A stretch of DNA of 64,000 bases from Limnomonas spitsbergensis (taxonomy: Eukaryota > Chlorophyta > Chlorophyceae > Chlamydomonadales): positions 2,170,001 through 2,234,000 of the forward strand of contig JAYJMM010000041.1 in the NCBI GenBank assembly GCA_037349105.1, given 5' to 3'. The position numbers and the translations under genes are program-made. Positions 1-11,184 of this stretch are shown here, piece after piece. Every line of letters begins with the position of its first letter. Position 1 is the first letter of the stretch. The notes under the pieces were generated by a model. It had not been told where the DNA came from, did no database searches, and saw only the letters and a program-made list of their open reading frames with translations.

Positions 1-124
1 CTGAATTGCAGCTGAATCACCCTGAAATATAAAATAAACAGCGCCGCCGTAGCATAGACAGCAACACCTTCCTTCATGTTCATATAAAAAACTATTCGAA
101 AGGTATCATTTCCTCTGTTTTTCA

Positions 125-270
125 GGAGCCCGATCGCCCGCATCTTTGACGGCCTTGACAGCATTAGCCTCCTGCTGATGCCTGAACGTGGACAGGACCC
201 GGCATGAGACCCGCCTGATGCTCAGCAGCCGCAAGGCGTCCATCCTGCACAACTCAAACACAAGATCAGG
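125..270 (-). CDS. Possible exon of an unidentified gene
   Basis: On the minus strand, a frame after an acceptor-like 'gtgcag' reads MDALRLLSIRRVSC and HQQEANAVKAVKDAG, and ends near a possible donor. The composition looks protein-like, but there is no recognisable domain and no partner exon in the window. Confidence 0.25.
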
Positions 271-289
271 CAGTGGAAATGGGGTGGGG

Positions 290-910
290 GGCAAGAGCTG
301 GGATTATGTTGTTCGATAGATGAGGGGGGCAGGGGCAAGAGCTGGGCTTATGCTGTTTGAAAGATGAGGGGGGGAGGTGCAAGAGCTGGGATTATGTTGT
401 TTGAAAGATAAGGGGGGGCAGGGGCAAGAGCTGGAATTATGCTGTTTGAAAGATGAGGGGGGGCAGGGGTAAGGGCTGGGCCTCTGCTGTATGAATGATG
501 AGGGGGGGAGGGGCAAGGGCTGGCTGGGCCTATGCTGTTTGAAAGATGAGGGGGGGCAGGGGCAAGAGCTGGCTTGGCCTCTGCTGTTTGAAAGATGAGA
601 GGGACAGGGGCAAGAGCTGGGATTATGTTGTTTGAAAGGTGAGGGGGGGGGGGGCAGGGGCAAGAGCTGGGCCTCTGCTGTTTGAAAGGTGAGAGGGGCA
701 AGGGCAAGAGCTGGGATTATGTTGTTTGAAAATGAGGGGGGGCAGCAGGGGCAAGAGCTGGGATTATACTGTTTGAAAGATGAGGGGGGGCAGGGGCAAG
801 AGCTGGGATTATACTGTTTGAAATATGAGGGGGGGCAGGGGCAAGAGCTGGGATTATACTGTTTGAAAGATGAGGGGGGGCAGGGGCAAGAGCTGGGCTT
901 CTTCTCTTGA
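290..910. repeat. Minisatellite, about 45-bp unit, roughly 14 copies
   Basis: The unit carries 'ggcaagagctggg', 'gtttgaaag' and 'atgagggggggcagg', with variable spacing and poly-G tracts. Proline/serine-rich frames on the minus strand stay open only because of the repeat composition. Confidence 0.9.
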
Positions 911-1164
911 AAGGTGAGGGGGGGGAGGAGTATAGGGTAGCTGAAAAGTGGCACATGGGAGGGGAAGGGGGGAGAGGAGGTCGTGGAGTATGCATTATTT
1001 TGTTGGATGTGGGGGAGGGGACGGGTAGCATGGAGTGCATGTTAGCTACATGGAGGCGTTGAGTGCCACGTCATGGACGACGTAAGATGTTGTTTGGTGG
1101 GTGAAGTGATTGTGAGGAAACAGCGAGGGAAACAGCTGAGGGTTGGTGAAAAACGGTGAGGGCG

Positions 1165-2215
1165 ATGGGTCAATAACGTTACACCTCTGGGCCCGCTCAA
1201 AGCTCGGCCGCGTGGGCGCCCAACTGTTCAGAAGGGAGAAAAGAAGAAACTGAAAGGAACGGGGGGGAAGGAGAGGCCGGGAAGGCAAAGAAGACCAAGT
1301 CCGACACCTGAGTTCCACTAGAGAGTAGCCCTGAACAAAGTCCACAAAGCGAGCGTATCCCACCCCTGCTTGGCCGCGAGGACGCCCGACTGATCAGAAG
1401 TAATAAAAAAAGAAACTAAGAAAGGGCAAAGAACAACAATAACAACAAAAATGACCAAAATTCCCCGGGGACCTTATCACCTTCCCCGGGTTTCTTTTGG
1501 TCTCTTTTCTTTCTCTTGAACCCTTCGCACTTTTGCAGGGTTGTGTTCTTTCGGGTGCGAACAACCATCGACGCGTCAGTGCAATAATGCGTCACCCGTA
1601 CGGCATTATTCACGGGCGGTTAGTATGGATGGGTGACCGGCGAGAGACGTCATCGCCACGCAGCGCATAATGTGCGATAGCTTTTCGAATACATATCGCA
1701 TACACCCGACGTTGAGTAAAATATAACCACATTTTTAAAGCGCTGCTTTTTATCGAGGCCGCACTTGCGGCAGAAGACTGCGTAGCAACCCAGCCCGTCG
1801 TCGCCACTCGTTTCGGTATGTAGCTTGGGTGGGGTTGGCCGGCGAGAGATGTCATCGGCCCCCAATTCGCAGCGAATGCAATAACTTTTCGAATACACAT
1901 CTCCTACACCCGACGTTGAGTGCATTAGAATTACATTGGTAATGCGCTTCTTTTGATCGCCTGCCCGGTGCCTGCTGAGTGTCGTGAGCCATCCAGACCG
2001 GGATAGTAGGTTTGGGGCTTTGGGCTCACTTTTTCTTTCTTCTTTTAGTCAATTTTTTTCCTAGGCACACTTTTCTTTACTGTCTCCCATTAAGGAGATC
2101 CCTAAAGAGAAGGCCGGAAAGGCAAACGACACCTGCGCCTCAGAATCCCTAGAGACTAACCCTCAACAAAGCCCACAGCACAGTCCACAAAAGCAAGTGC
2201 ATCCCACCCCTACTC
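1165..2215. repeat. Cluster of diverged dispersed and locally duplicated repeats
   Basis: Segment 1165-1250 carries the family-2 motif 'ggcccgctcaaagctcggc' and 'gggcgcccaactgttc', with a partial copy at 1366-1410. A block with 'gtagccctgaacaaagtcc' and 'tatcccacccctgc' at 1290-1370 recurs at 2140-2215. Segments 1620-1720 and 1825-1930 are diverged tandem copies sharing 'ccggcgagaga', 'cttttcgaataca' and 'acacccgacgttgagt'. No gene is recognised in this span. Confidence 0.6.
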
Positions 2216-3110
2216 AGCCTGGTGGAACTTAGTGGCAGCGCCCGGGGACCTGCCCACCCCTGCTCCCGTAACTGCTCCCTGACACATGGGTGCTATCTTC
2301 CGGTTAGGGCCGTGAAGTTGCTGAACTCAAAGGTGACTCAGCTTTGCCAACAAAATAAAATTTGTTATCTTCATTTAGGAGATTGCGGGAGGTAAGAAGT
2401 AGTGAGGGGCACCAGACTCGGGCAGGGCAGGACAGCCAGGGCAGGGCAGCCGTGTCTGGGACTCTGGGTGACTCTGGAATCTATCAGGGACTTAGTATTC
2501 AGATGTTGCAGACGTTGATGCCCAGCAAATGTATGATACCGCAGACGGATCTCGTGCAGAAGGCGTAATTTGTTAAGGATCAAGACAGCCTGCAGGAGTA
2601 GGAAATTTTGAATCGATCCGAGCGAAAGGTCACGGCAGGGTCGCCAACTACTGATAAAGACCACCCAAATATATCCGCCGCTACGAGCTGGTTGACCATG
2701 GGAGGGGTGTGCACACACCGATATGTCACGTCACTAGGCGGATCGCGGATCTCCCCAATCATGCCCCCTTCATACTTTCCTGAAGTCCAGGGGCCCCTGC
2801 AGGGGGGAAACAGGCCTAGTATGGATCTTATCTGACTCATTCGGTTTGCACTGCCTGGCAATTCAGATAAAGGGTATCCAGTGGTGGTCAATTGGTCACT
2901 ATGGTGGCTGGATGGGAATTTTCAATGGGCCAGTCAGTTGTTGCAAACCGAGGAGCTCAAGCCCCCAGCTTGAAGGCCGCAAGAGGTTGGGAATTTCGAG
3001 ACGTTTTATGCACCTCCTTGGCGTAGGATGGGCAGCATGATGCTTAACACGAAACACATATAATTAATTTCTGGGACCTGGTAAAAGTGCACATCATGCT
3101 AGCTCCCAAT
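2216..3110. other. Gene-poor stretch with nothing recognised
   Basis: Open frames are short and overlap on both strands. I see no domain, strong repeat or RNA gene. It lies just downstream of the SPP stop codon and its echo copy. Confidence 0.4.
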
Positions 3111-3119
3111 GCCACATGC

Positions 3120-3219
3120 ATTCTCTCCGTAACGCCTAGCACCTCAGGCTCGGAAGCGACAATTGCCACTCGTGCCCCTGCCATGCCGAGCTCCCCATGT
3201 CACAGGGCCCCCTAATCAG
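3120..3219 (-). pseudogene. Decayed copy of the SPP terminal exon 3' end
   Basis: The segment aligns by eye with 3221-3312 of the real last exon (shared 'aatgc..catgc', 'cgcctagc', 'cctc..aagc', 'cctgcc..gccgagc'). It lies immediately after the stop codon, in tandem. Its frame yields a diverged, non-functional version of the C-terminus. It is one member of the exon-edge echo class. Confidence 0.65.
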
Positions 3220-6200
3220 CCTAGCCCCCAATGCTGCATGCCCTCCAGGATGCCTAGCGCCTCGGATTTAGAAGCAACAAACAGCCGCTCCGGCCCGTGC
3301 CCTGCCGAGCCTTGGTTCATACCCACCCAATGCATGAGGTCTGCCTGCGCATTGCCCACGACAATGGCAGGGTTGTCACCTACCAGGGGGGTAGGGGTTA
3401 AGGTTTTAGGTTTCCGGGTTTGGAGATGGGAATAGACCCTCAGTGATGGCACATGATGATAGCTGGGTTGATGCATGCGAGGGAAGGGTCTTTGGGGGAA
3501 ATATTAGGAATCGAGCGAGGCTTCTGATACCAGATTCAGGTTTTCATAGTAGGATGGAGGGGGCTCAGGGCTGGCACACAATATGTCAGGGTTGTCACCT
3601 TTATAAGAGGGTTTAATGGATTATTACGGTTCATTTTTTAGGGTCCAGAAAAGGGAAGGGTCTCGGTGATGGTGCAAGGATCCATAGCGGTCGGTTGAGA
3701 GCAAACAAAACGTGAGGGGGCTTGAGCTACATGCATGACAGCAACATCTTGTCCTCCAATCCTCCAGCCGCCTAGGGGGGGCTAGCAAGTGGCAAGTATG
3801 CCGAGCTGCCTAGGCCTCTGGGTAACTTCTGGGCTTGCCGGGTCTCACTTGACAACATGAGGATGTCGTTGCCCGCGTCCCCGCAAGCGACAGTGCGTGT
3901 GGTGGGGAAGCCGTACCGCATCCGCACATACTCCATGGCTTCCCGCTTGCCTGCTCGGACCGGGACGAAGTCAAGCACCCTGCAGATTTAGTCAAAATTT
4001 AATATAATTCAGGAGGATCGTTTAATGAACAGATAAATCAATCCAATCCAGTACCATACTCGTCGTAACGTTTTGCGAACCCCCGAAACATTTTAAAAAT
4101 TACCATGCGGCTTTTTAATTCAACTCGCGGGTCGATAATAATTTGAAAATCTTTCAAACAGCGTTAGTGCTGCCGCGCATCATTGTCTTAGGCATTGCTT
4201 GTGGCCTGGGAAGATCCCTATCATCAGGCATTCATGCAACCCAAAGCAATGCAGCGAGCCACCAGTCATTCATTATCTCCTCCTCCTCTGCCTCCTCCTC
4301 AGATGCCTACCTAATAATCCCCTCCTCCTTCTTCTACTACTCTGTGTGCTTGGCGGTGGCCTTGGCAATAGCCTTGCCCCTTAGCGCCCTGCCTTGCCCA
4401 AAGCGGATCATACTTTTCTAGGAGGACCCAGGGACATTGTTTTCTCAGACTGCCAAATTAGCGTGCAGTTTTCGAATTAATTTCAGCGCCCAAGCAGTCC
4501 GTGCAACCCATTCAATTATTGATTATACGCGGACAAAAAGAGTCCTTCGGAAACATAACCGGTGTACCATATTCCGCCATTCCAGTACCCAGGGAATACG
4601 ATCGGGCATGCGACTGACCTGCATTGGCATAAAATCTACAAGAGAGGTAATCACCCTGCGATAATAAAGAGCTCTCCGCCGAAAATTGAAAACATGACAA
4701 ACGCCCTAGTTTCCTGTGGCGCCCACCTCGTGTCTCCGTGCCAACTCGTGATGGTGTTGGCGTCCACACCCCTGGAGCGCATGGCACCGCTGATGCTGCT
4801 CAGCACAGCCTCCAGCACTGACATGTGGAGACCCACCGTCACCTGTAGAGGAAAGTTAATGGTAGACGGTTGGGGTACGTGCTGGATTCTGTGGCCTTCA
4901 CTTCACATCCACACTTGTGTGAATACCAACCTTGTGAGGAGTCTGGTCCTCTGGCGCTCGGAAGTACAAGAGGCCCTCGCCAATCTGCATGACAGGTTTC
5001 GAGATTCACACATCAGGCATCAAACTACAACTTAAAAAAAATGTGTCTTGCCTCTCACATGCAATGGTTGTCCGAGCGGCGCTGATGACGCTAACGCCCC
5101 ACCCCTGCTGGTCCACCTGGTCGGTCCCCAAAACGTATCATGCCAAACACTCCCTTCACTCTTATGCTGCTAGACTGCCGCCGACCCAGACTATTCTCCC
5201 TAAAATCTTCAACCTGAAGCTTTTCAGTTAACCAGCACATGTGTATACGGTGCAACTATAGCTAAGTAAACCCTCAAGCTCTGGTACCCTCGGCAGGTCA
5301 AGAGTCAAGACGCATGCCTTCCTTTCCTACCTCCCCGATGGCTGTGCGGACGGCGGCGTTGATCACATGAACATCCCAGCCTTGGTCCAGCCGGGCGGTC
5401 CATGCAGTGTCCTCATGCCATGCACTCCCCTCACTGATGTATACCTACAAATGGTATCGTGTACGGCAACACTGGTTATATGCTTACAGATATATGCAAA
5501 TCCTTGGGGCGGAGAGTTCAGGGTGAAAGTCCAGAAGTTCAGGAGTTGTTGAAGGGTCTCAAGCAACACATTACAATGCTCCCGTGTGCCCCAAAAGCCA
5601 TTGCCCATGACAGTTTTTTGTTTTAAAAGCTAGTCAGGGATTTCATTCAGGAGACATATTGGGGGGAAATGTACCAGCAAACTGGGGGGCGGGGAACGGG
5701 GAAAATATGCCTGACACAAGTCCAAGTCAGCAGCGCAATCATTTTTGGCACTCCCCCCCCACAAAAGTGGAAGTATCCATAAGCACCGGTAAGCTGATTT
5801 CCCCCCCCTACCTTGGTTCCAACAGCGCAGATTAGCGCATCAGGTCGGGCCATGCAAGATGCCTTCTCTTCAAGCAGCTGTACCACCGATTCAAGGGGCC
5901 TGCATGTTTTGAACTTCCAGGTTCAGGTTTTGAGTGGCCGTCTGGCTGAGTCCTACACCTTCATCCGCTCGCATGCATCCTAAACCCACGACTGCCTGGT
6001 AGTAGGCCAGCAATACCTGCATGCCTGCACAACCGCCTGGTAGTAGACCAGCAATACCAGCATGCCTGCACGACCGCCTGGTAGTAGACCAGCAATACCA
6101 GCATGCCTGCACAACCGCCTGGTAGTAGACCAGCAATACCAGCATGCCTGCACAACCGCCTGGTAGTAGGCCAGCAATACCAGCATGCCTGCACAACCGC

Positions 6201-9200
6201 CTGGTAGTAGGCCAGCAATACCAGCATGCCTGCACAACCGCCTGGTAGTAGACCAGCAATACCAGCATGCCTGCACGACCGCCTGGTAGTAGGCCAGCAA
6301 TACCAGCATGCCTGCACAACCGCCTGGTAGTAGGCCAGCAATACCTGCATGCCTGCACAACCGCCTGGTAGTAGACCAGCAATACCAGCATGCCTGCACG
6401 ACCGCCTGGTAGTAGACCAGCAATACCAGCATGCCTGCACAACCGCCTGGTAGTAGACCAGCAATACCAGCATGCCTGCACGACCGCCAGGTAGTAGGCC
6501 AGCAATACCAGCATGCCTGCACGACCGCCTGGTAGTAGACCAGCAATACCAGCATGCCTGCACGACCGCCTGGTAGTAGGCCAGCAATACCAGCATGCCT
6601 TCACGACGCCTGGTAGTAGGCCAGCAATACCAGCATGCCTGCACAACCGCCTGGTAGTAGACCAGCAATACCAGCATGCCTGCACAACCGCCTGGTAGTA
6701 GACCAGCAATACCAGCATGCCTGCACAACCGCCTGGTAGTAGACCAGCAATACCAGCATGCCTGCACAACCGCCTGGTAGTAGGCCAGCAATACCAGCAT
6801 GCCTGCACGACCGCCTGGTAGTAGGCCAGCAATACCAGCATGCCTGCACGACCGCCTGGTAGTAGACCAGCAATACCAGCATGCCTGCACGACCGCCTGG
6901 TAGTAGGCCAGCAATACCAGCATGCCTGCACAATCGCCTGGTAGTAGGCCAGCAATACCAGCATGCCTGCACAACCGCCTGGTAGTAGGCCAGCAATACC
7001 TGCATGCCTGCACAACCGCCTGGTAGTAGACCAGCAATACCAGCATGCCTGCACGACCGCCTGGTAGTAGACCAGCAATACCAGCATGCCTGCACAACCG
7101 CCTGGTAGTAGACCAGCAATACCAGCATGCCTGCACGACCGCCAGGTAGTAGGCCAGCAATACCAGCATGCCTGCACGACCGCCTGGTAGTAGACCAGCA
7201 ATACCAGCATGCCTGCACGACCGCCTGGTAGTAGGCCAGCAATACCAGCATGCCTTCACGACGCCTGGTAGTAGGCCAGCAATACCAGCATGCCTGCACA
7301 ACCGCCTGGTAGTAGACCAGCAATACCAGCATGCCTGCACAACCGCCTGGTAGTAGACCAGCAATACCAGCATGCCTGCACAACCGCCTGGTAGTAGACC
7401 AGCAATACCAGCATGCCTGCACAACCGCCTGGTAGTAGGCCAGCAATACCAGCATGCCTGCACGACCGCCTGGTAGTAGGCCAGCAATACCAGCATGCCT
7501 GCACGACCGCCTGGTAGTAGACCAGCAATACCAGCATGCCTGCACGACCGCCTGGTAGTAGGCCAGCAATACCAGCATGCCTGCACAATCGCCTGGTAGT
7601 AGACCAGCAATACCAGCATGCCTGCACAACCGCCTGGTAGTAGACCAGCAATACCAGCATGCCTGCACGACCCCCTGGTAGTAGACCAGCAATACCAGCA
7701 TGCCTGCACGACCGCCTGGTAGTAGACCAGCAATACCAGCATGCCTGCACGACCGTCTGGTAGTAGGCCAGCAATACCAGCATGCCTGCACGACCGCCTG
7801 GTAGTAGACCAGCAATACCAGCATGCCTGCACAACCGCCTGGTAGTAGGCCAGCAATACCAGCATGCCTGCACAATTCCTGAGCTTACACACTTTACTCT
7901 CAACACTTAAACACCTAACCCTAAAACCTTATCCCTCAACAGGCGTTCATCCGCACGGCGCACGTGCCTCGCGATACAGCAGATCAGCTCACAGCCACAT
8001 AGGCCATGATTGATAAACTTGTTGTGCATCATCAATGTGTTCAACCGCACACACCTCCCGGTATTGTAGACCAACACGCCTCCCCGCACCACGCCCGTGT
8101 TCAGCCAGAAATCTCGGAAGGTCGCAGTGGATGCATCCTCTCCCACCATTGTGCCTATAAACAACAGAAGGCATGCTGCTCAGTGTTTCTGTTTTCACGA
8201 CTCATCGAAATGTCAGCTACAATCCGGCTCCACGCCAGAGGCCCAAGGTGTGGCCAGCTATGCTGCTTGTGCCGTCGGCCGTCAGCCGGTGCAGGTTTGG
8301 GGCCTCTGACAGCTGCGGGACGGCCTGCTGATGGTGGCCTCGTGGCCAACAAATAAACAATGGAGTTGTGGCTCAACAATACTACTGTTTTGAGTAGGGT
8401 GCTTCAGCCACAATGCAGCTATATCATGGGCTTTGGCATGGAAAGCCTCTTGCAGCAAACCTTTAACCCCATGTCCCCTTCAGCATGCACGGCCAGACAA
8501 CAATCTATGCTACTGACGCGGCGCCCATCATTTGTAGATCAAGGAAGCATGGAATGATGGTATCCAAATAAAAGTAGTGCATCTCAGTCAGAGAGTGTGG
8601 AGTTAGCTCTGACTGACACCTGCGCTTGCTCAGCCTTAAATCGTTGTGGAACCTTTGGAAAGCAGCGGTTTATTTTGCAGGGATTAGGGTTGAGAGAACA
8701 AGCATGTGCCCCATCTGGGATTAGGGCTGGGAGAACAAGCATGTGCCCCATTAGGGATAAGTGTTTAGGGTTTCAAGGCTGGGGTTCAGGGTACAGATTC
8801 TTGTTGCTTACCATCAAGATCGCTGACCAGCATGACTGCAGGGCCTGTCTGTGGATGTACCGCTCCATTCTCCACTTTGTACTCCCCAGGCTGAGGCAAG
8901 ATGTAGTTCCCACCTGCAGGTCACATCAGCAAAACAATGGACCTCAATATACCATTGACCAAAAACAGGTATACGGAGATTGAGGGATGAAAGCATGGGG
9001 TAGCTCAAGGATACCGGTGGTGTATTTGTATTTGTAACAGCACCAACGCAACCACACACAAAATATTGATGAAAGGGCCAGGCAGTGCGGGGACCAAAAG
9101 TAAGAAGTAAGAACTACGTGTGGTTTCCAATCCTTCGTTATGTTTGACGAATCCCTAGGTATGGGCGATCCCTAAGGACAACCTTCCCGTACGGGATACG

Positions 9201-11184
9201 CGCATTCTTCCCCGTGTCATTGCAATCGCTCGGCGGTACCTCAGTAATCTTTTGCGATTTCCCTCACGACCAGCTACGGCATTTCACGCTGAGAGGACTT
9301 ACCAATCGTTCAGGCGTCTCCAGTGGGATTGGAACCCACATCCCCATTCTTCGCATAAATGATGCTCTACCAATTGAGCTTCGGACCAAAAGAACTGACA
9401 AATGGAAGTGTAAAGAATTCTTATTCCCCACCTTTCACTTTTGGGGCACTGGCCGGTTGGTTGTCATAACAAGCCTGCGGAAAATCCTGACCCACAATGA
9501 ACCGTTTTGTGTGTTTGTTCCTCACTTTGTACAGGCTTGCTGCAGTCACTCTACCAAACAATAACACGAGACCGGAACCCAATGGAAACGTCACACAAAG
9601 CAAGCCCCTTCCCTCCCTCTTGTGGGGCCCAACACAGGATGTCATTGTCACTGCATGGGGAATCTGGTTTGAAACTGGCTGCGTTTGCTCGTTTTGGAAA
9701 GTGAATGCTCTGCTCGACAGGAGTTTGAGTACCAAGGAACAACATATCATTCGGTTTAAGCGCCTTACAGGCGCTCCTTGCGGTCATCTACGCTAATGTT
9801 TCCCACCTTGCACAGGCTCGTCCCAGCCACCCTGCCGGTCAGTGATAACGAACTCAAAGAGCGGCAACTGTCCACTGCTGCTGACGGGAGCCTCCGTAGA
9901 TGACGTATTGTCTGCACCAGCTGCAGTGTACGCGGTATTTTCTACTGCTGCCGACGTGCCCGCTGCCCCTGCCGCATCCTCCACCTCAACATCGGCCACC
10001 AGCCAGTGGCCCTGGGCGGACTCGACCTAAAAGCAGTAATCATTAACTTGACAACTTCTGCCTGTCCCGAGAATATGAGTGCACAGGCACATCCGGTTTC
10101 GATTCAAAAGCATAACACAAATCAAGCGTTTTGTTTGAAGCAAGGGTTCAAGGTTTAATGGGGGGGGTGAAAACCTTGAGAGGGATTGAACGTCAGGAGG
10201 TCCCATTGACTGACACAATTAAGGTATATTTCCAATAGGGTATGCAACCATGCTACCTTGGGCATCAGGCCCTGCTGCTTGGACCACCGGCTGTAGGCCG
10301 GTCAAGGTTTGGGCCCCATCGGCCCAGTGGTGGCTGACCAGCAGCCTGCAGGATATGGCCAGTTCGGCTCTCAAATGAACAAAAAAGTCTTAAGACAGGC
10401 TTTCACTTTTGAGAAGGGAATACATGTACGAAAATGATGTTCGGGTACATTCCTGACAGGCTGCCACTGTGGACATCAGGTTGCGGGTCTTGGCCTAAGC
10501 GTTATGCAACCGTGACAGGGCTACAATATTAATTTGGACCGTCAGTGTCCGTCCCATTTTTTACCATGGAGGAGGGGGGAAATTAGAACGTCTGCCACCT
10601 GCAATCTCCTGCTATCTGGCTGCTGTATCAGTATCTACCGGTTTCTAGCAATACCCCAATTTCCTTTATCGTCAGGGCCAGGCAGTGCCAACAAGAATCT
10701 GATCAAACAAAGCAGATGTCTGGAACGAAATCAAAACCTGGTGTTCACGCACCCTTCGCATGGGTATGTCCCGCCATGCGCCCCCGGCGGTTGAGCCATG
10801 CAGCCATGCGACCGACCATGGCGTGCGAAAGTAGACCCGGGTCGTCAGAGAGCTAATGGTTACAGATTCTCCAGTGGCCTCTCCTGCTGCTGCTAGTTCT
10901 CGTGATTTTATCAAGGTTGAAGCTGTTGCATATGCATTTCCTCCCGTGGCTTCAAGCGCTGACGACGCAAATGGCAAAGCTGAAACAGGCATTGGGTTGC
11001 CCCCGAATGATCCTCCTGCCGCGGCTGCTCTAACAGTCGTGCTACGGAGGCGTCTCATGTAGACGCAGCGGTTAAAAAGTAGCGAGCTTGAATTCCTTGA
11101 ACTTTGCTGCAACTGCCGCATTGGCGTTTTTCGGAAGAAAGGCGTAACGCTGCATTTGTGCGTTATGGCGTGTCCTTGGGCCAT
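3216..11184 (-). CDS. SPP: CBM25/53-like starch-binding module fused to sucrose-6-phosphate phosphatase (spliced, 10 exons)
   Basis: The SPP domain should hydrolyse sucrose-6F-phosphate to sucrose, the last step of sucrose synthesis. The exons I assembled are 11184-10753, 10026-9807, 8913-8812, 8154-8055, 5899-5812, 5444-5331, 4984-4931, 4842-4727, 3979-3849 and 3379-3216. All borders are GT/AG, phases agree, and the product is 506 aa. The catalytic HAD motifs are visible: SDLDGT (248-253, split by an intron), YNTGR (about 281-285), ICAVGTK, VRAGK (Lys 420) and GDAGND (442-447). The C-terminus has IVVGNAQ and GILEGMQH, typical of SPP. The phosphatase part is about 260 aa, the size of cyanobacterial SPP, and lacks the plant C-terminal extension. 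Upstream, residues 105-240 read as a carbohydrate-binding module (VYFRTPW, GAWRDIPM, LFEFVITD, GGWDEP, NYILPQPGEYKVENG), interrupted by an Ala/Ser/Thr insertion. The first ATG opens an Arg/Ser-rich leader that could be a plastid transit peptide. The start is the least certain part; MRQL at 11121 is an alternative. Confidence 0.88.
3560..3690 (-). pseudogene. Decayed copy of the SPP exon 10 acceptor edge inside intron 9
   Basis: Plus-strand 'gtcagggttgtcacctt' near 3595 mirrors 'ggcagggttgtcaccta' at the exon 10 start (3366-3382). The following 'gggaagggtctcggtgatggtgca' mirrors the flank near 3427-3450. The copy looks too eroded to splice. Confidence 0.55.
5042..5180 (-). pseudogene. Nearly full-length pseudo-exon: decayed copy of SPP exon 6
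   Basis: Between exons 7 and 6, the plus strand shows 'atggttgtccgagcggcgct', then 'ggtccacctggtcggtcc', then 'cactcccttcactcttatg'. These match in order the real exon 6 (5337-5442): 'atggctgtgcggacggcggc', 'ggtccagccgggcggtcc', 'cactcccctcactgatg'. Small indels break the reading frame. Confidence 0.7.
5994..7876. repeat. 41-bp minisatellite, about 46 copies, inside SPP intron 4
   Basis: The unit includes 'cctggtagtagaccagcaat' and 'accagcatgcctgcacaacc'. Because 41 is not a multiple of 3 and the unit lacks stops, several minus-strand frames stay open for hundreds of codons; these are artefacts. The variants 'aggccag'/'agaccag' and 'cacaac'/'cacgac' alternate. A marked variant, 'cttcacgacg', recurs 655 bp apart (6600 and 7255), so a block of about 16 units was duplicated recently. 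Confidence 0.95.
8205..8460. repeat. Two copies of dispersed repeat family 1 in SPP intron 3
   Basis: The segments carry 'gtcagctacaatccggctcc', 'gtcggccgtcagccgg', then 'cttcagccacaatgcagcta' and 'tatcatgggctttggc'. Related copies lie near 10255-10370, 14035-14130, 14665-14800, 39560-39740 and 43870-44000. Confidence 0.55.
9316..9388 (-). tRNA. Degenerate tRNA-like sequence in SPP intron 2
   Basis: The minus strand gives an intact D arm (GCTCAATTGGTAGAGC), an anticodon stem CATTT/GAATG with loop ATGCGAA, a five-base variable region, and a perfect T arm (GTGGG TTCCAAT CCCAC). Only the inner four acceptor pairs form and the outer three do not. The apparent anticodon GCG (Arg) is rare. It is more likely a tRNA pseudogene or the head of a tRNA-derived SINE than a working tRNA. 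Confidence 0.4.
9425..9575 (-). pseudogene. Two decayed copies of the SPP exon 2 donor edge
   Basis: At 9519-9570 the plus strand reads 'cctcactttgtacaggctt', then 'cagtcactctacc' and 'caataac'. The real exon 2 end (9802-9850) reads 'cccaccttgcacaggctc', 'cagccaccctgcc' and 'gataac'. A more eroded version ('cactggccggtt...cataac') lies at 9425-9475. Confidence 0.6.

Noticed and set aside
304..1040. Proline/serine-rich minus-strand frames suggesting a wall protein
   Set aside because: They are explained by the 45-bp G-rich minisatellite. Several overlapping frames are equally open.
5891..7906. Minus-strand frames of 439, 643 and 424 codons with repeated CWYCW patterns
   Set aside because: They are products of a stop-free 41-bp tandem repeat read in several registers, lying inside an SPP intron with good splice sites on both sides.
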